From Oceanobacillus arenosus (GTDB lineage Bacteria > Bacillota > Bacilli > Bacillales > Amphibacillaceae), in NCBI RefSeq assembly GCF_003369575.1, contig NZ_PIOC01000004.1, positions 1-64,000 on the forward strand: DNA of 64,000 nucleotides, given 5' to 3'. How positions within the stretch are numbered: position 1 is the first letter of the stretch; every line of letters starts with the position of its first letter. The position numbers and the translations under genes are program-made. Below are positions 25,520 to 34,744 of the stretch, piece after piece. Below the pieces are notes generated by a model. It searched no databases, was not told the origin of the DNA, and worked only from the letters and a program-made list of their open reading frames with translations.

Positions 25520-26038
25520 TTATTTTGACTCCTCACTCACTTCCTTAGCAATCAACGTATCCAATGCGCGAATACGCTCTAGTGCGACTGCCTCATCGAT
25601 TTTCTTATAATGATGATTCCCACCATTCTCTTCATCCGCTTCATCTGCCATTGCAACCACGCGCTGTAACGGATTGAGCTCTAGTTCACCTTTTGGTAAA
25701 TAAGAATCTGTATGAAGCAAAATCGCAATTGCGATTTCCTTCGCCGCATGACGATCTTCACCAATTTGGATTAACAACTTATGAGCACGACTTGCACCTT
25801 TAATCGCATGGATATCATTTTCCCTGTAAAGGTCATAATCCCATTCGCCATCACTATACCAAGTGTAATGACCGACATCGTGCAGTAGTGCGGCCTTTGT
25901 TGCAAGGTCTGGATTAACATCGAATCGTTTAGCGAAGATATATGCATACTCTGCTACTGCAATCGCATGCGCAACACCTGAGCGATTCAAATATTTTTGT
26001 GTAATCGGATGTGTGAATACTTGCTCCAATGTTACCAA
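25520..26038 (-). CDS. HD-domain phosphohydrolase
   Basis: 172 aa with a TTG start at 26038 (GGAGG 7 bases upstream). HD-fold metal site: RSGVAHAIAVAEYAYIFAKRF (first His), LATKAALLHDVGHYTW (HD pair) and RVVAMADEADEENGG (last Asp). Single-domain protein like YqeK-type and other small HD hydrolases; the substrate, often a nucleotide, is not determined. No operon partner. Confidence 0.82.
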   Translation of the reverse strand: MVTLEQVFTHPITQKYLNRSGVAHAIAVAEYAYIFAKRFDVNPDLATKAALLHDVGHYTWYSDGEWDYDLYRENDIHAIKGASRAHKLLIQIGEDRHAAKEIAIAILLHTDSYLPKGELELNPLQRVVAMADEADEENGGNHHYKKIDEAVALERIRALDTLIAKEVSEESK

Positions 26039-26125
26039 ATAATCGCCTCCAATAGAATTATTTCACTGAATATAGCATGTTTTCTATTTCATTGCAATGA
26101 ATGAATCCCTATTTGGGCTAGAATA

Positions 26126-26290
26126 AAAGTGCAAGTGCCGTTTGAGCTGTCTACGGACTGCTCCCCACAAGACGTCGAACTTCTCCTTGCCTTTTGAAAT
26201 AAAGAAAAACGGGGATCGTAAGCGGTTGACTTAGATTACGGAGGTGATGAAAGTCTCGCTAGGAGCATGGGCGCTGGAGCTGGCTATTCT
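26126..26290 (+). repeat. Dispersed repeat family A, copy 4 (longest)
   Basis: Longest copy: AAAGTGCAAGTGCCGTTTGAG, CTACGGACTGCTCCCC, ACTTCTCCTTGCC, then GATCGTAAGCGGTTGAC, ATTACGGAGGTGATG, AAAGTCTCGCTAGGAG and GCGCTGGAGCTGGC. Other copies (1874, 7228, 10791) contain subsets in the same order. GC-richer than the surroundings, no frame; it lies in the gap between two minus-strand genes. Confidence 0.65.
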
Positions 26291-26339
26291 CAGTTATTAA
26301 GTTATCTACAGCATTAAAATTTTATGGTTTCCTGGGCTA

Positions 26340-26378
26340 CTAAAAAGCACATCCGCGATAGGCAGATGCACTTAGAAT
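26340..26378 (-). terminator. Intrinsic terminator after the DUF2269-type gene
   Basis: On the minus strand AAGTGCATC pairs with GATGTGCTT (one to two G-U pairs), followed by TTTTTAG. Confidence 0.65.
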
Positions 26379-26830
26379 GGTTTTAGAATCATCAATACGA
26401 TTATTGTTAGAAACAGAAGATTTTCTAAATGCTCCATATGAAATAATTGCTTTGATAATTGCTTATATGAGGCTGGGATTTCTTCTCCCTTATGTTTTAT
26501 TATCATTAATTTGATTGGCTTTGACCTTGGTGCTAGTAATACGGGACCAAATGCTAATGCAACCAAAAATAATAGTAAGCTAGTAGTATACCAGCCCTGT
26601 GAGAATAAGTATGTATTTAGAAGTCCCATCCCTATACCTGTAGCCAGTAATAATAATCCGCCAGTCATCGTTAGCATATGCAAGGAATTTCGGATTGCGA
26701 ATGCATGCTTTAATTCTGTCATATTCTTAGGCATTGGTTTTATTACAACAAGGGTCATCATCATTCCTGGTCCCATTCCTAATATAGCTGAAATCACATG
26801 AATAAATACAAGTACATCGTATAAGCTCAT
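26372..26830 (-). CDS. Four-span membrane protein, DUF2269-like
   Basis: 152 aa from ATG 26830, preceded by GGGGGGAACG; upstream in-frame ATG lacks a binding site. Four hydrophobic segments: LYDVLVFIHVISAILGMGPGMMMTLVV, LHMLTMTGGLLLLATGIGMGLL, LLLFLVALAFGPVLLA and ENLLFLTIIVLMILKPF. The first segment with V-x-I-H-V-x-x-A-x-x-G-x-G-P-x-x and a conserved His recalls the DUF2269/CopD-like family of predicted membrane proteins. Function unknown. Confidence 0.7.
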   Translation of the reverse strand: MSLYDVLVFIHVISAILGMGPGMMMTLVVIKPMPKNMTELKHAFAIRNSLHMLTMTGGLLLLATGIGMGLLNTYLFSQGWYTTSLLLFLVALAFGPVLLAPRSKPIKLMIIKHKGEEIPASYKQLSKQLFHMEHLENLLFLTIIVLMILKPF

Positions 26831-26949
26831 TATCGTTCCCCCCAAATAGCTATTACTATCATACACTATTTGGATTGACGAAGGACCGTCATATCGCTCA
26901 CATTTTCGTTATCTTTTATCAAATCATGCCAAAGATACTCACTCTATTC

Positions 26950-27429
26950 CGACAATATCTGATTAGCATAGTTCGTTAAATCCTGCTCATCAATTGTCGA
27001 CAGTTGACGATTATTCATCCACAGTATATTACATAGTTGCAGCTATTTTCCTTGCTGAATATCCACACCAGCATCAACATAGATTCCATGTTCATCGTCA
27101 TATAGAATTGAAAGTTTTTCGAAACAAGCTGCATAGTCCGCTGCCACATCCCAAGCTTTTTCAGAACCGTACATTTCTATAAGACTACTCATTGTTTCTT
27201 CCACCAAATTCCATCCACATTGGCGATATTTCCTTCATGAACAGATCATCATTTCTTCATGGTTACCAACCATAATAAGATTGTTTTCTAGATAACTTCT
27301 TGTTCTCTCCTTTATCCATTCCAACACATCAGCACTTCTTTCTGGTCCATAATTTATCATGTCACCGCCGATAATCAGTTTGTCTTTCATTTTACGAAAA
27401 GCAGTACTATATTTTCCCGAAATCAACAT
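26950..27429 (-). pseudogene. Metallophosphatase (PrpE/PP-type) relic with frameshifts
   Basis: Fragments of a serine/threonine-phosphatase-like metallophosphoesterase in order but in shifting frames. First KLIIGGDMINYGPERSADVLEWIKE and NNLIMVGNHEEMM (27240-27400), the GGD and GNHE metal motifs; then, in another frame, DLFMKEISPMWMEFGG; then SLIEMYGSEKAWDVAADYAACFEKLSILYDDEHGIYVDAGVDIQ with the C-terminal HAG-like motif changed to DAG, a stop, and an NNRQLSTIDEQDLTNYA end. The N-terminal DxHG motif is missing. At least two frameshifts and one stop, so it is dead. Confidence 0.78.
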
Positions 27430-27469
27430 ATGCCATTCGTCAATATTTCCCAGGAAATGACGTAATAAT

Positions 27470-28298
27470 TTATTTTTTCACAATCGGTATCCATACCTCA
27501 CTATAATAATCATCACTATTTGGATCGCCATCACTTAAATATACTTCTAACTCTGGTCCATCTGCATGTTCGTAACCTGTAGATGGGAACCATTCAGAGA
27601 ATATTCTCTCCCAGACCTTTACCATTGCCACAGGCATTGATCCTTTCACAGGAAATATTGCCCAAGTTGCTTTCGAAATTTCTAGTTCCTGCCATTCAGT
27701 AGGGTATATCTCCGTTTGTTTCTCAGCACAAATGAAATATGTCATACTTTCTTGCAATGGATCAAAATCCATACAAACACCAATTAGCCCTAGTGGCCCA
27801 CAATTTTTCGCAAGTGCTACAGAGAACCCATTACCGTTGGATTCATTCCAAAATGTTGTGATGTTTCGATTATTTTCCCCATTTACCGTCGAGGTTTGAA
27901 TCCCTTTCCCTATCACTTGAAATGCTTCCTTCTCCATGATTTTATATTCCATTTCAACATCACCTTTTATTTGTATTTGAAACGATAGTTTTGGAAAAGC
28001 TTTTAGGAATTGGCTCCTTTTACGAGCAGCTGATGGACTGATGCCATGGATTTCCAAAAGCTTTCGCAAAAGACTTAGGCGTTTCATACCCATACTTTAG
28101 AGTAACATCAATCACTTTAGTATTCGACTGTAAAAGCTCTTCTGCAGGCATAGTAATCCTCTGATTCCGAATATTTCCCAGAAAGTGAAAGTTAAACATG
28201 TAGGAAATCGTTGCTATCTGTTCGATTTGCAAATCCCCATCTAAATGTTCTTCGATATAATCAATGCCATCAACCAATTGCTGAAGACTTTCCAGTAT
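27470..28298 (-). pseudogene. AraC-type regulator with GyrI-like domain, frameshifted, start codon lost
   Basis: The N-terminal part (28298-28020) reads LESLQQLVDGIDYIEEHLDGDLQIEQIATISYMFNFHFLG..., the first AraC helix-turn-helix, with about 15 residues deleted after it, then EELLQSNTKVIDVTLKYGYETPKSFAKAFGN of the second. Near 28035-28050 the frame shifts, and the rest (HGISPSAARKRSQ, then a 155-aa GyrI-like/AraC effector-binding domain with FWNESNGNG, GLIGVCMDF and YFICAE) continues in the new frame to 27470. At the expected start the codon is ATA (28296-28298) after GGGGAGAGG. Three independent lesions indicate a pseudogene. Confidence 0.85.
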
Positions 28299-28471
28299 TA
28301 TCCTCTCCCCTCTATAACTATCTTAACGATTTTATAGCCTTCATTCCTGTCCTTTTGTGCTATTCCGGGACAGATCTATGTATCCTATTTTAAATTATAT
28401 GTTTATCATACACGAAAAATAGTTTATGACTCCAGCCGATTTCTTTGTCGAATATTTTTTTCAGAAAGTAC

Positions 28472-28500
28472 TTGACTTTCATTTTGAATTATCTTAATAT
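28472..28500 (+). promoter_or_regulatory. trp operon promoter
   Basis: TTGACT (28472-28477), 17-base spacer, TAATAT (28495-28500). Transcription should start near 28507, just before the first T-box leader. Confidence 0.7.
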
Positions 28501-28506
28501 TAGTGT

Positions 28507-28786
28507 CAATAACTAAATTAGTTAATGGCAATGACGAAGAAGAGTAATCTAAATTAGTCACTAAAGAGAGCTGGTGGTTGGTGCAAACCAGTGTGAATAC
28601 TTAGATGAATGGGCTTCCGAGCTTCCAAACCGAACGATAATTCAGTAGGCTTTGGCGAACATGTCTCATCGTTACACGAGACGAATATTAAGCATTGCTT
28701 GATATTGCTAAAGTGAGCTGATTTTCAGCTAATAAAGGTGGTACCACGGTCCCTCGTCCTTTTAGGATGTGGGGCCTTTTTGTATT
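28507..28786 (+). promoter_or_regulatory. T-box riboswitch 1 (tRNA-Trp specific)
   Basis: Canonical T-box leader: stem I start AATGACGAAGAAGAGTAA, AGAGAGCTGGTGGTTGG distal arm, specifier loop GAATGG with UGG (Trp) at 28610-28612, the T-box sequence AAAGGTGGTACCACGG at 28735-28750 and an antiterminator/terminator ending in GGGGCCTTTTT. Uncharged tRNA-Trp should stabilise the antiterminator and allow trp expression. Confidence 0.9.
28749..28786 (+). terminator. T-box 1 terminator
   Basis: GGTCCC-TCGTCC with AGGATG-TGGGGCC, then TTTTT; mutually exclusive with the antiterminator formed by the T-box sequence. Confidence 0.8.
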
Positions 28787-28844
28787 TTTATAAAGTACTA
28801 ACAGCATTTATAAGTAATAAATAAATCTATGATTAAGAGAAGTA

Positions 28845-29112
28845 GGTAATCTTGAAGCATAACAGAGAGCTGGTGTTGGTGGGAATCCAGTATGTGAATG
28901 ATTACTGAATGGACTTATGAGAGGTTTTCCGAACACTCCATTCTGGATCAGTAAGAAAACACGTGATTCCGACGTTACACGGATAGGATATCGGATGAGT
29001 ATTTTCCTGTATCTGAAAGAGATGAAAAGAATTTCTTTTCAACAGAGGTGGCACCGCGGTCCAATCGTCCTCTATAAGCACATGATAATTGTGTTTATAG
29101 AGGACTTTTTTT
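28845..29112 (+). promoter_or_regulatory. T-box riboswitch 2 (tRNA-Trp specific), in tandem
   Basis: Second complete leader: AACAGAGAGCTGGTGTTGG, specifier loop GAATGG with UGG at 28910-28912 (exactly 300 bases after the first), T-box AGAGGTGGCACCGCGGTCC at 29044-29062 and its own terminator. Both leaders must read through before trpE is transcribed. Confidence 0.9.
29067..29112 (+). terminator. T-box 2 terminator
   Basis: GTCCTCTATAA (29067-29077) with TTATAGAGGAC (29095-29105), then seven T. Confidence 0.88.
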
Positions 29113-29140
29113 ATTTATCTAAAAGAAAGGGAGCTATCAA

Positions 29141-30553
29141 ATGGAAAATACTGGTGACAACGAATACTCCTTCAAATCAACAATACGAAAAGCAGGTGAC
29201 ATGACACCAATTGATATCTATCGGCAATTAACAGGAAAGAAAAAGTTCTTGCTGGAAAGCACGTTTCAGCATCAGAAAAAAGGCAAATTTTCTTTTATCG
29301 GTGCAAACCCACATCAGGAAATCATCGGGAATGGGCATACAACAACAATTATTAACCATGAGAAGCAGACAAAAGAAAAAATCCAGCAACATGCACTCGA
29401 TTACTTAAAAGAGCATCTTCCGAAAATTGAACTCGACTTCCCCTTTCCATTTTATGGCGGGGCAGTTGGCTATATTGGCTATGACTCGATTCGATTGCAT
29501 GAAGATATCGGTGATACGTTACCGGATGACCTCGATATGCCGGATATTCATTTCATGGTATATAAGGATATCATCGTCTTTGATCACGCAGATGAGTCAC
29601 TCTGTTTAATCGTTCTGCAGCATGGACTAGATGCTGACAATATATTGGCTGAGCGACTCAACTTGCTTCAGAGAACATTAAGCAACCCAGCTGTACCAAT
29701 GGCCGAACAGGAGGTAACGATTGATTTCGAAGCGGAAATAACGGAAGAAACGTTTCTCGAAAATGTCAATATAGCAAAGAAGCATCTGGAGCAGGGAAAT
29801 GTCTTCCAAGTTGTTTTATCACAACGTTTCTCAGCAAAAATAGATGGTGACCCACTCTTATTCTACCAAAAGCTGCGTGAGGCAAATCCATCACCATACA
29901 TGTTTTACATTGACTTTGAATCCTATCTCTTACTTGGAGCGTCACCTGAGAGTCTAGTACAAACAACAGGCCAAGAAATCGTAACGAATCCAATTGCTGG
30001 AACAAGAGTACGTGGGAAATCGCAAGTCGAGGATGATGCTCTAGCTGAAGAATTACTAAAGGACAAGAAGGAAATTGCGGAACACCGAATGCTCGTTGAT
30101 TTAAGCAGAAATGATCTTGGACGCGTGTGTGAGGTTGGCAGCATTACGATTCCAACCTATATGACAATTGAAAAATACCAGCATGTCATGCATATCGTTT
30201 CCGAGGTAAAAGGTGTACTGCGTAAGGATCTATCCAGCATCGATGCTTTAATTGCTTGTTTACCAGCTGGAACGGTCTCTGGTGCACCCAAGATTCGCGC
30301 CATGCAATTGATTAACGAATTGGAAGATAAGAAACGTGGCGTTTATGGTGGCGGCATCGGGTTTATTAACTTTAATCATGATTTAAACATCGCGCTTGCA
30401 ATCCGATCGCTCGTAATTAAAGATGGGCTGGCCGTTTTACAAGCAGGAGCAGGAATTGTTTATGATTCCATTGCCGAAATGGAGTTCCAGGAAACATTAA
30501 ACAAAGCAAAATCAATTATGGAGGTGAATCATTATGATTCTGTTAGTGGATAA
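29141..30553 (+). CDS. trpE: Anthranilate synthase component I
   Basis: 470 aa. It makes anthranilate from chorismate with ammonia from TrpG, the first committed step of tryptophan synthesis. LLESTF near the N-terminus is the Trp feedback-binding motif. The chorismate-binding core is complete: GNVFQVVLSQRF, SPYMFYIDF, LGASPE, NPIAGTRVRG, EHRMLVDLSRNDLGRVCEVGSI, LPAGTVSGAPKIRAM and GGGIGFINF, and it ends with the ETLNKAKS helix. Start has GAAAGGGAGC upstream. Its end overlaps trpG by 20 bases. Expression depends on the two Trp T-boxes before it. Confidence 0.96.
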   Translation: MENTGDNEYSFKSTIRKAGDMTPIDIYRQLTGKKKFLLESTFQHQKKGKFSFIGANPHQEIIGNGHTTTIINHEKQTKEKIQQHALDYLKEHLPKIELDFPFPFYGGAVGYIGYDSIRLHEDIGDTLPDDLDMPDIHFMVYKDIIVFDHADESLCLIVLQHGLDADNILAERLNLLQRTLSNPAVPMAEQEVTIDFEAEITEETFLENVNIAKKHLEQGNVFQVVLSQRFSAKIDGDPLLFYQKLREANPSPYMFYIDFESYLLLGASPESLVQTTGQEIVTNPIAGTRVRGKSQVEDDALAEELLKDKKEIAEHRMLVDLSRNDLGRVCEVGSITIPTYMTIEKYQHVMHIVSEVKGVLRKDLSSIDALIACLPAGTVSGAPKIRAMQLINELEDKKRGVYGGGIGFINFNHDLNIALAIRSLVIKDGLAVLQAGAGIVYDSIAEMEFQETLNKAKSIMEVNHYDSVSG

Positions 30554-31145
30554 CTACGATTCATTCACCTATAACATTTACCAATATGTTGCAGCTGAAA
30601 ATGAGCAAGTAATAGTCATTCGAAATGATGCCATTTCATTACACGAAATAGCTGCAATGGATTTAAAAGCGATCATCATATCCCCAGGTCCTGGATTACC
30701 AGATCAAGCAGGAATTTGTGTAGAATTGGTACAAAGATTTTATAAGAACATCCCAATTCTTGGAATCTGTTTAGGTCAACAGATTATCGCCGAAGCATTA
30801 GGCGGAAAATTGCGACTTGCCAAGGAAATTAAGCATGGGAAAACATCGCACATTACCCATGATGAGCAAGGTCTTTTCCAGGGACTACCAAATCCAGCTG
30901 AGGTCATGCGCTACCATTCATACGTTGTCGATGAATTGGGTGTCCCAGAAGAATTAGATGTTGTTGCGAAAGCAATTGATGACGATGAGATCATGGCAAT
31001 TATGCATAAACAGTACTCCGTTTACGGTGTTCAGTTTCATCCTGAGTCAATCGGCACGGTAACAGGAAAGCAAATCATTCGAAACTTTTTGGCGAAAATC
31101 AGAGAGGAGAATTTACATGAGGAACTATCTGGAAAAATTAATTAA
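30534..31145 (+). CDS. trpG: Anthranilate synthase component II (glutamine amidotransferase)
   Basis: 203 aa class I glutaminase that feeds ammonia to TrpE. MILLVDNYDSFTYNIYQYV start, SPGPGLPDQAG oxyanion loop, nucleophile Cys in ILGICLGQQ, and the His-Glu pair in VYGVQFHPESIGT. Located inside the trp operon, unlike B. subtilis, which shares pabA from the folate operon; the same protein may also serve aminodeoxychorismate synthase, but that is not shown. Overlaps trpE (20 bases) and trpD (29 bases), so translation is coupled. Confidence 0.94.
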   Translation: MILLVDNYDSFTYNIYQYVAAENEQVIVIRNDAISLHEIAAMDLKAIIISPGPGLPDQAGICVELVQRFYKNIPILGICLGQQIIAEALGGKLRLAKEIKHGKTSHITHDEQGLFQGLPNPAEVMRYHSYVVDELGVPEELDVVAKAIDDDEIMAIMHKQYSVYGVQFHPESIGTVTGKQIIRNFLAKIREENLHEELSGKIN

Positions 31146-32142
31146 CCGGGAAAACCTGACAACAGAGGAAATGAAAGCAGCAGTACGTTACTGTTTTAAG
31201 GAAACAGCAACAGATTCCGAAATAGCAGCTTTTTTAACAGCCCTGCAAGCAAAGGGAGAAACCGCAGATGAAATTGCTGGGATCGTTGATGTCATCCGTG
31301 ATGCGTCCTCCTTCCAAGCGTCAGCCATTACAGATGCGATGGATAACTGTGGAACTGGTGGAGACAAATCCTACAGCTTTAACATCAGTACTACCTCAGC
31401 ATTCGTTCTTGCTGGTGCAGGTGTAACTGTTGCAAAGCATGGAAACCGCAGTATCACAAGTAAATCAGGAAGTGCAGATGTCCTTGAGCAATTAGGGGTT
31501 TCTCTCTCCTTCTCAAAGGAGCAAATTGAGGAGTTGCTTCAGGAAAATCAGATTGCCTTCCTATTTGCACCAAATGTCCATGCAGCATTGAAGCCCTTTA
31601 CAAAGGTAAGAAGAGAATTACGGATTCCTACAATTTTCAATGCAATCGGACCATTAACGAATCCAATTGCACTAGAGTCACAGCTGCTTGGTGTTTATCG
31701 ACAAGAACTAATGCCAATTCTAGCGGAGGCCTTACACAAATTGGGAAGAAAACGTGCTGTTGTCGTAAATGGTGCTGGAAATGTCGATGAAGCAACACTA
31801 GCAGGAGAAAACCAGCTTATTTTCCTTGATGATGGAAAGCTCACTTCATTTACACTTCGTCCAGAAGATGTTGGTTTACCGTACTATTCAAAAGATGAAA
31901 TTCGCGGTGGAGATGCAAAGCAAAATGCAGCGATTTTACTTGATGTGCTAAAGGGGAAAAATGGCGCTTACTATAATACAACCATTTTAAATGCCGGAAT
32001 TGGCATATTCGCAAACGGCAAAGCTGAAACCATTGAGGATGGAATCGAGTTTGCACGTGAGAGCATTGATTCTGGAGCGGCATTAGCAAAATTAGAATAT
32101 CTAATTAATTACAGTAACAAAATTCCAAGCGAGGTGTTTTAA
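31117..32142 (+). CDS. trpD: Anthranilate phosphoribosyltransferase
   Basis: 341 aa. It joins anthranilate and PRPP. The PRPP loop DNCGTGGDKSYSFNISTTSAFVLAGAGV and KHGNRSITSKSGSADVLEQLGV (about 80-130) is exact for TrpD, as is FNAIGPLTNPI. The N-terminal helical domain starts MRNYLEKLINRENLTTEEM. Translation starts inside the end of trpG, with GAGAGGAG upstream. The last residues run directly into trpC with no gap. Confidence 0.96.
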   Translation: MRNYLEKLINRENLTTEEMKAAVRYCFKETATDSEIAAFLTALQAKGETADEIAGIVDVIRDASSFQASAITDAMDNCGTGGDKSYSFNISTTSAFVLAGAGVTVAKHGNRSITSKSGSADVLEQLGVSLSFSKEQIEELLQENQIAFLFAPNVHAALKPFTKVRRELRIPTIFNAIGPLTNPIALESQLLGVYRQELMPILAEALHKLGRKRAVVVNGAGNVDEATLAGENQLIFLDDGKLTSFTLRPEDVGLPYYSKDEIRGGDAKQNAAILLDVLKGKNGAYYNTTILNAGIGIFANGKAETIEDGIEFARESIDSGAALAKLEYLINYSNKIPSEVF

Positions 32143-32928
32143 TTGTCCATCTTAGAACAAATTTTAATTGAAAAAGAAAAGGAGGTTACAGCATTAATCG
32201 GTCAAACCTTTGTCCCTAGTAATTCGAAAAAGATTACTACTTTTAAAGAGAAGGTACAAGCTGCAAATACGATATCGGTTATTTCTGAAATTAAACGTTC
32301 CTCCCCATCAAAGGGAGAAATAAAAATGACAGTCGATCCCGTAACACAAGCGAAACAATATGAAGCAAATGGTGCTGCAGCCATTTCCGTTCTAACTGAC
32401 AAACCCTTTTTCAACGGGACAATCGATGACCTACGTGCTGTTAGAGAGGCAGTTGATTTGCCAATACTATGCAAGGATTTCATTATCCATCCTATTCAGA
32501 TTGATCAAGCAAAGGCTGCTGGGGCATCGATTATTCTATTGATCGTTGCTGCATTATCAACGACGGATTTAGAGAATCTCTATTATTATGCTACAAGCTT
32601 GGATCTAGAGGTATTGGTTGAGGTTCATAATGAAGAGGAAATGGAAACAGCGCTGCAATTAGATCCAGATATAATTGGCATTAATAATCGTAATTTAAAA
32701 ACATTTGAGGTCAATTTGGAAACGACTGAAAAGCTTGCAGCAATGGTAACAAACCCAAACACAATCTTGATTAGTGAAAGTGGTATGAAAACCACAGCAG
32801 ATGTTGTACGCGCAAGAGATGCTGGGGCAAAGGCAATATTAGTTGGAGAAACGCTAATGCTTGCAGATAACCTGGAACGGACCTTCGACGAGCTAAAAGT
32901 CGCACTGCCGGCGGAAAGGGCGAAATAA
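32143..32928 (+). CDS. trpC: Indole-3-glycerol phosphate synthase
   Basis: 261 aa (beta/alpha)8 barrel. TTG start at 32143 immediately after the trpD stop, with AGCGAGGTG upstream. Catalytic Glu in VISEIKRSSPSKGEI, Lys in ILCKDFIIHPIQI, and Asn/Ser pocket IGINNRNLKTFEVNLE, then LISESGM and ILVGETLM. It catalyses ring closure of CdRP to indole-glycerol phosphate. Not fused to TrpF, which follows 3 bases later. Confidence 0.95.
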   Translation: MSILEQILIEKEKEVTALIGQTFVPSNSKKITTFKEKVQAANTISVISEIKRSSPSKGEIKMTVDPVTQAKQYEANGAAAISVLTDKPFFNGTIDDLRAVREAVDLPILCKDFIIHPIQIDQAKAAGASIILLIVAALSTTDLENLYYYATSLDLEVLVEVHNEEEMETALQLDPDIIGINNRNLKTFEVNLETTEKLAAMVTNPNTILISESGMKTTADVVRARDAGAKAILVGETLMLADNLERTFDELKVALPAERAK

Positions 32929-32931
32929 ATC

Positions 32932-33534
32932 ATGCTTGTAAAAATATGTGGAATCACTACAAAAGAGGCTGGTGCAGTAGCTACTCAATCTGGAGCGGAT
33001 TTTATTGGCTTCGTATTTGCCGAGAGCAAGCGGAAAATTTCACCTGAAGCTGCTAGCGAGATTGTGAGATCACTCCCCTCTTCTGTTGAAAAGGTAGGCG
33101 TCTTTGTAAACGAAACGGTCGATAGAATGATTGAAGTCGCGAAAATCGTTGGCCTAGATTATATTCAGCTACACGGTGAGGAACCAGCAGATGTAGCGAA
33201 GGCATTACCCTATAAGATCATAAAGGCATTTTCTGTCACTAAGGAAAATGCTAGCTCCATCGAATCCTTTCCATGCGACTATTATTTACTCGATAGTCCT
33301 AAGGGAGAGTATCATGGTGGAAACGGGATAACGTTTGACTGGAGCATGATTGACCTGCTTTCCATTCCAACTGAGAAGATATTATTAGCTGGTGGACTAA
33401 ATGCAGATAATATCACGGAAGCAATCAGACTTGCACAACCCGCTGGAGTTGATGTATCTAGCGGTGTTGAAACAAATGGAATAAAGGACAATGAGAAAAT
33501 CAAGCGATTTATTACACTTGCTAAAAACAATTGA
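32932..33534 (+). CDS. trpF: Phosphoribosylanthranilate isomerase
   Basis: 200 aa barrel. [14 protein letters not shown] contains the catalytic Cys in the KICG motif, [15 protein letters not shown] follows, then [29 protein letters not shown] with the catalytic Asp, [14 protein letters not shown] and [19 protein letters not shown]. It carries out the Amadori isomerisation before TrpC. Its end overlaps the region holding the trpB ribosome binding site. Confidence 0.95.
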   Translation: MLVKICGITTKEAGAVATQSGADFIGFVFAESKRKISPEAASEIVRSLPSSVEKVGVFVNETVDRMIEVAKIVGLDYIQLHGEEPADVAKALPYKIIKAFSVTKENASSIESFPCDYYLLDSPKGEYHGGNGITFDWSMIDLLSIPTEKILLAGGLNADNITEAIRLAQPAGVDVSSGVETNGIKDNEKIKRFITLAKNN

Positions 33535-33547
33535 AAGGATGATACCA

Positions 33548-34744
33548 TTGACAACCTACACAATGCCAGATGAAACCGGAAGATTTGGTAGTTTTGGAGG
33601 AAGATTTGTTCCAGAACTATTAATGCCCGCACTACTAGAATTAGAGGAAGCATATGAAAAGGCTAAAAACGATCCGCAATTTACCGAGGAATTAAACTAT
33701 TATTTGCAGCAATATGTTGGAAGGGAAACACCGCTTTACTTTGCAAAACAGTTGACCAAAGAGGTTGGTGGGGCAAACATTTATCTTAAACGTGAAGATT
33801 TAAATCATACTGGTGCACACAAAATTAATAATACGGTTGGTCAGGCCTTACTGACACTTAGAATGGGCAAGAAAAAGGTTGTTGCCGAAACTGGCGCAGG
33901 TCAGCACGGAGTTGCGACCGCTACAGTATGTGCGCTTTTCGGTCTCGAATGCATTGTATTTATGGGTGAAGAGGACATTCGCCGGCAAAAACTGAATGTG
34001 TTTCGCATGGAATTATTAGGCGCAGAAGTACGCAGCGTCTCCCAAGGCAGTGGAACCTTAAAGGATGCAACGAATGAAGCATTACGTTACTGGGCGAGCA
34101 ATGTGAATGATACCCATTATATTTTAGGCTCTGCGGTTGGACCACATCCATTTCCGAAGATTGTTCGTGATTTGCAATCTGTAATTGGCAAGGAAACAAA
34201 GCAACAAATCGTCGAACAAACCGGAAAACTACCAGATGCAATCGTCGCCTGTGTTGGTGGTGGCAGTAATTCAATTGGCATGTTCCACCCATTTATCAAG
34301 GATGAATCTGTAAAACTAGTTGGCGTCGAAGCTGCTGGGGCAGGTATTGATTCGGATCAACATGCCGCTTCGATCACAAAAGGCCGAAAAGGGATTTTAC
34401 ATGGAACGTTATCGAATCTCCTGCAGGATGAAAATGGGCAAATTACAGAGGCATTCTCCATCTCTGCCGGACTTGACTACCCTGGCGTGGGGCCAGAACA
34501 TAGCCACTTAAATGAGACTGGCCGGGTCCACTATACCGCGATTACGGATGCAGAGGCATTAGATGCATTTCAAGCCTTATCTAGAATTGAAGGAATCATT
34601 CCTGCACTAGAGAGTGCACATGCGGTCGCCTATGCGTTGAAGCTCGCAAAGGAAATGGACACAAATCAAACATTGGTTATTTGCTTATCCGGACGCGGGG
34701 ATAAAGATGTAGAGCAAGTAAAAAATCGATTGGAGGGAAAATAA
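33548..34744 (+). CDS. trpB: Tryptophan synthase beta subunit
   Basis: 398 aa with a TTG start at 33548, chosen because AAAGGATG lies 7 bases before it and the N-terminus [22 protein letters not shown] fits TrpB; the longer frame is an overrun into trpF. PLP lysine in [28 protein letters not shown], the PLP phosphate loop [12 protein letters not shown] and the C-terminal [10 protein letters not shown] are all present, as in class TrpB1. It joins indole and serine. Ends immediately before trpA. Confidence 0.95.
   Translation: MTTYTMPDETGRFGSFGGRFVPELLMPALLELEEAYEKAKNDPQFTEELNYYLQQYVGRETPLYFAKQLTKEVGGANIYLKREDLNHTGAHKINNTVGQALLTLRMGKKKVVAETGAGQHGVATATVCALFGLECIVFMGEEDIRRQKLNVFRMELLGAEVRSVSQGSGTLKDATNEALRYWASNVNDTHYILGSAVGPHPFPKIVRDLQSVIGKETKQQIVEQTGKLPDAIVACVGGGSNSIGMFHPFIKDESVKLVGVEAAGAGIDSDQHAASITKGRKGILHGTLSNLLQDENGQITEAFSISAGLDYPGVGPEHSHLNETGRVHYTAITDAEALDAFQALSRIEGIIPALESAHAVAYALKLAKEMDTNQTLVICLSGRGDKDVEQVKNRLEGK

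Noticed and set aside
28500-29112. TRAP-type control of the trp operon
   Set aside because: No run of GAG/UAG triplets is seen; two complete T-boxes are present.
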